Below are positions 1 to 12,200 of a stretch of DNA of 64,000 nt, piece after piece (position 1 is the first letter of the stretch; every line of letters starts with the position of its first letter). This DNA is from Mactra quadrangularis. Its lineage: Eukaryota > Mollusca > Bivalvia > Venerida > Mactridae. The position numbers and the translations under genes were made by a program. The notes beneath the pieces were generated by a model. It was given only the letters and a program-made list of their open reading frames with translations. It was not told the DNA's origin and searched no databases. The stretch is taken from the NCBI GenBank assembly GCA_025267735.1, contig CM046298.1, positions 35,835,264 to 35,899,263 on the forward strand, in the 5' to 3' direction.

Positions 1-33
1 CTGTTGGACTATAAACCAAGTTGTTTAACTTAC

Positions 34-220
34 ACTGTATTCTTTCTTGTAATTCTCTAGTAGGTGCTGAATCTAGAGCACTTTTAGAATGACAATTAAC
101 AAGTGTGGGATCAGCTCCATGTGACAACAATAACGAACAAACTTCCACTCTGGATTTAGAGGCAGCTTCATGTAGTGGTGTAAACTGCCATAAATCCATA
201 GCATTAACATTGGCTCCAGC
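34..220 (-). CDS. TNKS: Tankyrase exon 7
   Basis: Encodes [20 protein letters not shown], then [19 protein letters not shown] and [16 protein letters not shown]. This is the end of an ankyrin block and the start of the connecting helix before the next cluster. The acceptor is TTCTTAATTTCAG and the donor GTAAGT (28-33). The last T is the first base of a split codon. Downstream exons lie outside the window. Confidence 0.93.
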
Positions 221-3200
221 CTGAAATTAAGAAATCATGGATGAATATATATCAACTATAGTCATATAAAAAAAATATGTAAAAGATAATAAGATAAAGA
301 CCTGTTCAATTAACTCAATTGTTAACGACACTGGGTGCCCGTGTATCCACCCAAGTTTTGTCATACTATAAGCCAAATTTTGTTGTCAAAAAATCTGGGT
401 AACAACTTCTTATCAAGCACTCTTGCTTATTTTACATCAAACAATCTTGCAGTATTGGTCATGTTTAGCTGACATTTGCTATTAAAATATTCATGATGCA
501 ATCATTGAGCTAGCAGACTTGTTTACACTGTCTATGAATAGAATGAGATGTGATTTACATAGAATGGCCTAATAACAGACCAAGAAATTGGCAGAAATAG
601 TTACTATGAATCATTAGCCATCTAATGGGCACTGCCCTTTTATCTTTCCCCCTCCCAAAACATTGTCTGAGTTCTTGAATTATCACTATTATAGTAAAAA
701 ATTATAAATACTAAAAAACAACATACCTTTAACAACATTTCTGTAACTTCAAAATGACCATAGGAACAAGCATTGTGTAAAGGAACTAAGCCACTGAAAT
801 AAGTAATACAATACAATATTATAAACAATACATTCTCATTGTAGTGTCATATATGAAAGATTTCCTGGCTTTAACCTACTAGCTAGACACTTGGACCAGT
901 AAGTGAAAATCCATTCTGGCATGTAAAAACTACTAATTTCATAGAGACTCATATTGACCCAAAATGCATCTTAGCCATTATGACGGAAAATTTTTTCCAG
1001 GGGGGGGGGGGATGCTCCCCGATGCATTTGAGCGTTATCTCAAAAACGGCATAGATACATGTCTGCCATATAAGATAATATATCTGGCTAGTGCTTGGAA
1101 CAAATTTGAAGGTAATGATTGTGTGTTTAATGTATATCATTTAAGAAAATCTAAAGTGAGTACTGTTTTAAAGCAGGCAGCTACTTCTACAAATCCTAAC
1201 ATGACAACAGAAATGTATAAAACTTACAGAAACTTTCTATATAAATGTATCTGAGTAGCACAGATTTGTACATTTCCTTTCATTTTAAACGAGCTTCAAT
1301 TACAATATGGTCAAGTCTGAGAAGCATTTCATTTATTCAATTGGTCAACAAGCAATATAACTAGCTATTATTGTAAGTGGGTTCTGCATTGAGTCTTTTT
1401 TCTTTTCTCTCCTTTTTCCCTCCACGCTATGCAGATATAGTAACTTCAAAACATCAACCCTCTGATGTGTCATACCCCTTTTTTCTGCCATCCTATCCTT
1501 TTCTGAGTTTTAGAATTATCACTTACGTAACTTAAGTTCAAAATATAATTTACCCTTTATCTTTAGCATGCACGTCAGCCCCATGTTGTAACAATAACTG
1601 TACAATACGAGTTCTGTTGTAACCAGCAGCCAGATGTAATGGTGTTGACTGAAAGAAATTAAAGCACGATATACATAATAATAGTCATAAATACAATCAA
1701 TACCAGTATGTAGTCCTTTTCATCTCTTTTACCCAATGCCTTAAGTTTTACATTTTCAAGTCAAAAATGTTTTTTAAACTTGTGGCCAGCAACTCCTCAC
1801 AATTGATTCCAAGTATGGGGAATAATGGTCATAGAAAGTATTTTCCAACACAACTAAATGCTAGTATGTTGGTTCCACCCGGCATCAAACTGAACTTCCC
1901 TGGATGGAAACTCTGACGCAAATTAACTGAGCTTACCATATGGCTGACATAACAAAAATTGGCAGAACTAGTGGATACTCCCAAAATGCACTAAGTCACA
2001 AAATGAGCCCTTGTTTCAAGGTAAAAGGCTTTGTAAATGAAGACGAAGTATTAAGTTCACACTGTATGTACCATTAAAGGGCCATCACTCTTTAGATATC
2101 ATCAAACCACAATATATTGACTACAGTGCATCCTTTCTCCGTATTGTATCTACCTTTAAAGATACCATTAATTACACCTAGTAATTGCTGAGAAATAGGG
2201 TGCACAAAAATTCTAGACCGATTAAAAAAGTGGTGATTACATAAAATTATACCTTTAACAGAGATTGCCACTAACAATGTCCCGGGATTCCAAGGATAAA
2301 AAAACCTTGAGAAGAATCCCAATTATTCTCAGCTAGGGATTCCATTATTTTTTTTTTGTCTTTTACTGAAGGAATCCCGAACATTAAGGAGGAATTCCTG
2401 AATAACTGAAAATGGATTCCTTAGGGATCCTTGGTAAAAACAGAGTCAAACCCTGCATCAAACTCAAAGGAGAAAAATAAAGTATCATCAGGGGAAATAA
2501 TAAAATATGTACCTTTCTACCATCACTAGCATGACAGTTAACATTTAATGGTGTTAATAAAGACATCAATTTCTCTTCATTACCACTTCTTGCTGCTTCT
2601 AGTAGCTCATCTTTCTTGTATTCACCTAATAATGTATAATAAATCATATTTAACTAATGTTGTACTACATGCATCTATGTCAGGGTTAATCATAATCATA
2701 TTTTGTTTTTACTTTTTGTTCTCATTAAAAAAAAAGTAATTGTATTTTATATTCTAAGCTTCAAGCACATTCAACAACTTTAGAAGTATTATCCTAGGTC
2801 ATCAAACTACTGATATCTATCTTTCATTCTCTCTCAAGAATGAGGGTATGACCAGGGGAGAAATGACTTAGCGGAGAAATGACCGTAAGCAGCATAAAAA
2901 GGGTTTATGTTTCAAAGAAACTATTTCTGCATAGAGTAGCAAATAAAGGGCAGGGAGGGAAAAAAGGGCAGGAAGAAGTGTTCTGATTTTCTGCATTATA
3001 TTAATCACTATACTAATTAGTGATACATAGAAGAACATATAAATACCTGTAAGAACTGTTTTAGCTGAAGGATCTGAGAGATCTAAGGCTGTTTTACCAT
3101 CTGTGTTACGTATGTTGTGATCTCCACCTTGCTGTAGTAATACTGAAGAAACAAGAGTATTATTAGGATTATCAGGCATGACACTTGTACATACGCTAGT

Positions 3201-6200
3201 GGGATCACTACAGTGTGTCGTAATAGTAACATCTGTGTGATGTATGCTAGAAAAATCTGATAGATCTCGGGGTGTACGATCAAGATGGTCACGATTGTGT
3301 CCAGTGATTGATGAATAGTCAGTGTCAATGATACTACGTTCAGGATAGATGGATGATAACTCCGCCCAGTTTACATCTGGACCGATGTCTCGGTTTTCTT
3401 TATTTTGAGATTGTTTTGTACAAGTTGAAGTGAGTTTAAATTTCGGAGCATTTCTCTTCACTGATACATCGTATTTGTTTATCACAGGTATAGTAGGTTC
3501 ATAGTAATGTCTATCACGTTTCATTTTGTAATCATTCTTTGATTTATCTCTAGCTTGAATGGAGGATAACTCCTCCCAGTACTTGGATTTCTTTAATTCA
3601 TATGAATAAGTCTTTTTCTTCTGATGCATAGTACTTGAACAAACTGATGACGTGTCCCATTCTATTGACTTTCTGCGTCGCCTTCGTTCTGGTTTTCGTT
3701 GAGGGGTTGGCTCGGGGTAGATGGTAAACACTTCCCAGTCTTCGCCATTCTTTCTACGATATTCTCGTTTAGAGAAGTTTCCAGTGGTTACTTCAGATAG
3801 GTCCCATTCTGAACAAGTTGATGGGTATATACTAGAACCCTGCGAGTCTACAGGTACGCCACCACGTCTCTGGTGTACTGATCTACTGTACTCAAACTCT
3901 GAACTCAAATCTCTCTCCAGCTCTATAGACCTTTGTCTCTCCTCTCGTCTAACCTTCCTCATTCTTCTACGTAGTTCAACACGATGGTTAGAATCGTCCA
4001 CAGGTGAGATATTCACTGGATATATAGATGGCTGACCAGAATACAAATCTACAGAGGCGTAACTTTCTCCATACAAGTTGTTTGAAGTGGAATATTCTGA
4101 TGATGCAATGGTTTCGTCAATGACACTTTCAACCTCTGAGTAGACTAGCCTACGTGTAGATTTAGGCTGATAGTCTGAGGTATCCCATGTGCCACAATGT
4201 CCACCTACAGCATCTGGTCTAAACCTCATTATGAATCACATACACATTAAAGTCAACTATAAGTCCTGACCAATTATGAACATAAGACTAAGTCACACAA
4301 CACAAATGTCTAAGACTGTATTATATGAATGCTCAATATAATATTGCAGTATTTGTACACAATAGTCAGTGATAATGTATCTTTCACAAGATGTAAACAA
4401 AAAGTTTATGCTATCAAAACATAGACACCAAGATTGCACTTTAAAATATTCAATCACAGATAAATGTACGTATAAATAATTCAATTTTCATCAGACACAT
4501 CCCCATACATATCTACATTAATTTCAGGATAAAACTGTAAGGTCCAAATAAATACTAAACACAATTCTATCACAAGAATGGCAAAACTCATTAATCCAAC
4601 CATTATAGCTTCCTTAGTTAAAAGTCATCTGGTTTTTAAAAGTATTCACAAAATTTAAAAGTTGATAAAACAATTAAAACATATAAAAATCCTCAATCCC
4701 TATGAAGACTTCTGTAGGTAAATTATTCAAATGAAATTCCTTTATAATATCCACACAGAATGAAGATTAAAACACAATAAAATCTAGAGCAAAAAATAAA
4801 GCCAAGCTACATTCTTCTGGTCAGTATTTTCTCAAACAACAAAGCAAAACTCTCAATAAAGTCATGTCTCAACACCAGCATGTCATTTATCAATGTATTT
4901 CACACTTGGTTTAAATATATCTACACAATTACAATGGCTATTAATGTAACATTTACTCAAGCCAGACTATCTCATGTCAAAATATTCAATATTCTATCCC
5001 AGGTATAAACTGACCACTCCAGGTGTATACACATTGGTCATGCATGACTTCACATTTTAACCCAATAATAAACTGACCACTAATTACTCAATCAGTCAAA
5101 ATTAAAGTAAAACTCTGATGTTACACTTCAGTAAACACTAAATGTACAGAAAAAAGTGACATTAGGTAAGAAAAAGGTATTTAAATTAGTTAAAATGTGC
5201 CCCAAGGGTACTGGACTGGTTCTCTACAATCAGATAACAAATTGACTCCAGGTTTTATCAACAGACCAGTCTATAATGACTGACAGATGGTGAATAAGGA
5301 TTTCCATCTTTCTCTCTACATTACTATACTGACATGTGAAATTATAATGGGGTCAGCCAAGGTCTTTAATAGGGGCCACTTGTGGGGAAATCAATAAAAG
5401 GTAAAGTGACAGGGGCCAAGATAAGGGGTTAAATTGCTAATAGTACAATAATTAAGCTGTCATGGGGAAGTGATATAAACTAATGATAGTGTTGTGGCTT
5501 GAATAAATGAAGACATTTTAAAATGATATAAATAAAATATGAGAGATAATTCTGGTGTCAATACTTAATAAAACATGGCATTTACAAGATTTATATTATA
5601 TACATAGATAATTTTTAGTGTTGACATTTATAAGCCATAATATGTAATGAAATTTTATCCTTGGTAACTTAATCTAAAATCACAATTACTTATAAAGTAT
5701 AGAATACATATTTACACATTAAACTATTCATATATGAACCTTGTACATATTGTGTAAAAATAAATGAAAAAGTTCAAGTAATTATATACATAACAGGAAA
5801 TCCATTGATTAAGACAATGCAAATTAATTTTCTTAAATCTTGTTGCTAATGATTATAATTCATTTTCATAATATCAAACTAGTTGATGATTTGATCCATA
5901 GCTTTATAACACATAAAACATCAGGCTAGTGCTTGTAGAAATTATGGCTAGTGGCAGGGGGAAATGTGTGTCAAAATTAGAGAATTAGACCAGAAACTGT
6001 GACTTACTCTTAATGAAATATTGTTGAATTTTATTCAACTGTCAGTGTCACTTACAGTAACCCCAGTGATTTAAATACTTAATATGTCCTTGATATTCCC
6101 TGTACATAAATCCAGATAGTGAGTACAGTAGTACTGTAAGTAATGTGTATTTAAATTAGCAGGGTTATGCATGTGTCACCGATAGTTGAATAAACTCTAA

Positions 6201-9200
6201 CAATAGTACAAGACTAAGTCGAAGAGCTTGCTGTAATGAGAACTAATACCTGCTACAACATTACAGATAATCATTATACAATGATTAAAATATCTCTTTA
6301 CAAGATCTGTATTAACCATCTCCACAGGGACCTTTTATTTGTAACATCCTGTGCTTTATAAATAGGGTATACCACAAATCCCTAGCTGGCGTTACAATGT
6401 TAAACCAATGGTTTCATACATTTTGAAACATACACAATATAATAACCTGTCAGTTATAGCTTTATACCCTTTGAAAAGTTAAACTATTATGTCACTGTTA
6501 CTTCGTATAAATATACTTTCCTTAAATGCTCTCAAGCACGAGTCCAAGTTATTATAATTAATATTTAGTAAAAGGCAAACAACAAGCCCAATCTTACATA
6601 ATCAGTTTCACGTGCCCAAATCAGTTTCCACTGAAGCCTCAGGCTTGGGGCTAGTAGATTAAGAAATTGACTCCAAAACATCACGAAAAATTAAAAATAC
6701 ATCTAATACTAACCAATGCAGACATCAATTTTTCCTTTGATTGCCGCCTCGTGTAACGGCGTATAGTTCCAATTGTCTCTTGCATTACCGTCAGCACCAT
6801 GTCTTAATAACAGTTGTACAACTTCAGCATGACCGAAAGAGCAAGCATTATGTAGTGGTATCAATCCTCCATCATCTCTAGCATGTACATTAGCCCCACA
6901 TTCTAATAAATGTTCCACTACATCTTTTCTTCCAAAACCTGTAATATATAATATTTGTTTGTTTGATTGTTTGTTTGGTTTAGTGCCATAGCAACACATT
7001 GTTTAGGTTATATTACAGTGACCAGTCCACCTACTCACTGTTCCTGGAAAGGCTTAATTTCTGGATTAAGCTGTTAACCAACTACTAGGCACATACTTCC
7101 TTCAGCGACTGACTACTGCCCTACATGATTTAGAATCAGTGGTAGGAAGGAGAATGGCCGTAGAAAATTATTTCATGACCAAGCTCCACGAAAGTATACC
7201 CTGCCCGGGAATCAAACCTATGACTCCTTGATCAGTAGACATGTGCGCTACCGACTGAGCTAGCCGGCGTAATATATAATATATTGAGATAAAAATAAAA
7301 GTGGAATTCCCCTATGAACAACATTTTACAGCCAATTTATAATACATTTTAAAAAACTCTGATAAATAATTATAAAACAATATATTTTTCATTCATCATA
7401 TTACGATGATCATTTTGCAGTCTATGAAATTAGGATATGAAAGTGGTCCAAACAGATCATTTTAAGAGCAAGCACTATAATATATTATATCTCATTATAC
7501 AGAATTTTGGTTGCCCAAAGGAAATTGTTGGTTGCGTGAACAAAAAGTGGTTGTCCTTGCAACCAGACACCCACTAATTTTGTGGACTGACTTGGTATGG
7601 ATAATATTTATAAAACAACATTGTGTAGCAAATTTATCAATGAAAAACTGTAAAAAATGAGTTATTATCTCCCATGGATATGAACATTTTTTATTTTTCC
7701 ACATAAAATGATACCAATAGATAATTTAATTTAAAATTCTTATATGGCAAAAACATTAGAAATTTTATACTTAATTAGATACTAGGGTTGGGACATTTTT
7801 TCTGTGGTCATAAACATAGTTAAATATCAAAGAAATTCTATTTCAAAGTCTGTTAGTGAATTGTATGTTCATTTAACACTCACTAGACTTTTCCAAGAAT
7901 CTTCACCAGTGCTTACTACTGTTTCAACTTAATGAGGAAATTTATCATTTATGTCTTATTTTATTGTTGGGTAGGTCCAGACCCAATCTGATTTTAAAGA
8001 CAAGCATATGAACCACTGGGCTGAGGAGGCAGTTCTGTATGACTATGAGACAGGAATCAGTGAAAAAGACAAGATAAACCAATATAAAACAAAGGCCAAC
8101 ATTCAACCAAACAATGAAAAAATACTGTTACCATTCAGTAGCTATAGCTAACATTCAGAATCAAATCTGGGCACTAAAGTAATCCACAGAAAAAATAGTT
8201 CAATTAATTTTCAAATACCAAGCAACAATTCTAATAATATGAAACTAATATCAACAGTGTCTAAATAAAAGCATTAATGTGGCACCATAATCTATCAGAG
8301 TTTAAGATTTTTATCAAACAAAAACACATAGAATTTCTATTTCTAAATACATAAAAACATACATATAAGACCTCAGGATTCAGATTTTTTCTCAATAATA
8401 TTAGCCTACTTTCAGCATGTCATTGAACGCAGCACACATAAATGTGACATTAGAAAGTTTGGGAAGCTTTATAGCTAATCTAAAACTTCCAATTTTCTGT
8501 TTTAAAAAATCATCGAAATTCATTTAGATTTCATACATAGATCTATTATAATCTGATACAAAAAACTTCACAGAAATTCCTCTTCAGATAATAGGCAAAA
8601 ACTACAAATCCATTAATTTACTAGTTTACAACAATTCTTACTTTGGAAGCTATTAGCAACAACGTTTTAGAAATTACAATTTTTTCACTAAATTACTAAG
8701 TCAGATGCTGACACTACAAATACAATTTAAGATCCATAATTTTAATGAATCTTTTATAGAACATTCAAACCTCAATCTTATGATCATTGACTTTACTTAG
8801 AAACATCTAACAATAATTTTCAAGGACCAGCAACTAGGGATTAAACGATGATTGATTATAATCAATAATCGATAATTTCGGTAAAAGTGGGATACAATCC
8901 ATCACGAAGTTTAATAATCCATTATTGCTAATGTCGATTATTCATTTTTATTGACAATAAGAAATTCTAGTTTTAACCAATTGATACTACTAAAGAGAAA
9001 ACATTTCATGGGAATAAAATTCTTCTTAATTAAACCATGATGGGTACAATTTTACTACTACTTTATCACTGTAAATCATTAAGATCGGTGTTGACATTTT
9101 AAGTCGGCAACATGGAAATCGCCATTATTGGACAATATATAGTCCCCAAAGTTTCCAATACTGTATGGGTACTGAATTCTGAAAATTGATTCTATTATCA

Positions 9201-12200
9201 AAAATTAAACAAAACCACTTAAACCATTGCAAGGTATTGTTATATATTTCTGGAAATCCTGAATAAAAGCCCTGAGTAAATGTTTTGATTATATATTTGA
9301 TGATTGATTAAAAAAGGGTAGTCCGATTATCTCCGATGATCGATTATATTTTTTCCCCAATTATGAAACCCCACCAGCAATACAGTCAATGCTCTAACCT
9401 ACTAGTCCAAAGCCCAGAATAGTGAAAAATTATTTACATGTATGTACAATATTTAATTGAGCAAGATAATAATTTTGTCTTTCACTATACAACATAATAA
9501 TTTGAGCTTTCGCTCGAGAAAAATTAAGGCAATGACTTGAGTTAAATACAATAATGGTAATACATCAGTCAATTGGATTAAATCTTCTAAATATAAGCAT
9601 CTCTAGCATTGAAAGTATTTCATTTAGGCTGTAGCAGTAGTCCAGTGGTAGGAGAGGTGCTTATGTGATCTTATGGTCCTGGGTTTTTAACCCCACCAGA
9701 GACATTGCTTATTTCCTTGAGCGAAAGAATAATTTACTTTCAGTATCACTAGAACACCCAGTTATTGTGTCTTGTATGTGGTTAATAATTCATATTTCCT
9801 ACCAGTATTCAGGGGTGTGACTGGCCAGGAAGTGAAAAAGAGGAAATATTAGTTGGGTCCAGGGCAACGTCCTGGCCAAGGGTGCAGGGGGCCGGAGGCC
9901 CCCTGAAGCTCCTGGAACTTACTGTTATACCAAGAGAAAAAACAATAAAAAACAGTAAATACATTTATTTCTTTGATTATAGACAGTCAGAGGAACAGAT
10001 AAGGTTTGGGGTGTATTGGGTATTTACTCCCAGTTTTCCAGACAATTGAGTAATGCCATTTCCAATAGAGTGCGCATTTTTTTTTACTCCAAGATATTTT
10101 ACTGGATTGAGTATTTTCCGTTTATATGACTATAAATTGAGAACTAATAAAAAACATGGAACTGGGTATGCACAAATATACTTATAAATATTTATTGAAG
10201 ATATTGTAACTAGGACAGCAACCACCAGTGTTTTTTTTCAACTATTTTGGGAATATATCCCATACCCCTAGAATTGGGAATTCTATCGGCATTTGGTTTA
10301 AATTGGGAAAATATAATGTCAAGTCAATTGGTAACAAAAGCATTCAAAACAATGACTTTAGTTTTTATTCTCCATTCAATTTGATTGTCAGAACTTAACA
10401 AAGCAAGATCTTTCAGACTCTTACTATTAGATGCATGTTCTTTAAGCAATTAACAACAGGCTCAAGCTGGTTATAGTCTAATGACAACATGTCCTCTTTA
10501 GAGGATCCAAAAGAGACTGTCGAATCCTACTGCATGAAACAGTTCACATGGAATTCATAATGCTGAAAACCCTTACAACGGTGGCTGTTTTGTTTGGAAG
10601 AATTTAGCTTTGACCAATCAGACAGAACATTGCAGTAAATTGTTTTAAAGATTTCGCAAGAATTTTGTTCACAGGAGTGGAGACATCTACAAAATAATGA
10701 CTTAATTTGAAAATAACTTTTTTGTATCAAATAACAACTAGTCAGTTATTTGGTTATTTGAAATGCTGATTAATAAAAAAACTGTCTTATTTCACTAACT
10801 TTTGGTTATTCTAACTCTTTGTCATCGATTACCATAATTACATAATGATAATGATAAACACAGTATAGTTATGATAGCATCTTCAGTATTTTAATTGAAT
10901 TTAAAAAACATATAATTATGCTTCATTTTTAAAACTACACCGAAATAAATGTTGGCAAGTAAAAAAAATGTCTGTCATTTTGACATTTGTTTTATCAACA
11001 AACACCAGAAAACGGGAGCGTAAGTTAGAATTTGTCGGTTCCTGGGGCACTGTTTGCTTAATTAAGAAAAACAAATGAAAAACAATAAGCTTATTACATT
11101 AATTATGAAGATTTAAGGATGTTTAACTTAATTTACGATAGCATGGGTCGCGAAAATATATGACAATAAGTCATCATGATGACTTAATTATTATAAAATA
11201 TTTTGTTGTAAAATAATACAAAACACTATTCATAAAATTTGATTACACAAGACGGTGTAATTGACAACTATCTTCAGTAATTTTAACAAAGAAAAAATGA
11301 CTTCGTGGGATCGCCGATATCGTTTTTATAAAGTTTTATATATAATACAATTTAACAAATTAGGTCACGCTAGTTTAAGAATACATTTTTCATGACGATT
11401 AATTTATATTAGACTCCATGATTACATAATGAGACATTGCAATTATGTCATTGTTATGCTATCAAACATCGACAAAGTAAGTGTGACAAAATGCCGACAC
11501 ATATCTTAAATTGTGTACCTCAATTTGTGCTCACACTGCAAACACATATTTGTCCTCAAACAAAGGATTAATATTGATTTAATTGCTGCAAACAATTAAA
11601 CTATATATATGCGCTATTTCCAATGTACTCTGACGTGTATAGGTAAAGGTATATACAGATGTAATCATGCGTGTAATCATAAGTCGGCGACTTTATTATC
11701 GATTTTGTGACATCCTTGTGCATTCATATGTCGGCGACTTAAACTCCCAGCGTGTGAAAGACAACTGTGTTTTAATGAGATGTAATTGGCATGTAATTGT
11801 CGCGTGATTGTCGCATCTCTTATCTGACCAGTTTCGATGTTTTATTTACGTTCGATACACAGCGATTTCGAGACTTTATGAGTTAAGGAGTTTTTAATTG
11901 GGTTATGACACCATAATTTTTTATTCTTATTGGGTTTTTGAGATTTTTAATTGCGTATTTACGCAGATACGCAGCTTGTCTGTTCCTCTGTTAGACATAG
12001 TGGAGAGAGCGTTCATTAGAATCCGCGGAACCGTTCGCATTTCGGCCCTCAAATTTTCGCCCCATTATGTTTTCCGCGGATATTTCGCGGTTTCCAAAAA
12101 AAACGTCCTCGGGATTTTCGAAAACGCGGAAATCCGCCGATCCGCGGAAAATTCACACCCCTGGTATTAAATTAGTTCAGTACAGTAATTTCTAGCTCAC

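Noticed and set aside
964..1254. 96-codon plus-strand frame in tankyrase intron 5-6 region
   Set aside because: Starts beside a long G run. It has no family features and no splice or promoter context, and lies opposite the tankyrase gene.
3721..4035. 104-codon plus-strand open frame
   Set aside because: Antisense shadow of the long minus-strand ORF, with no splice context.
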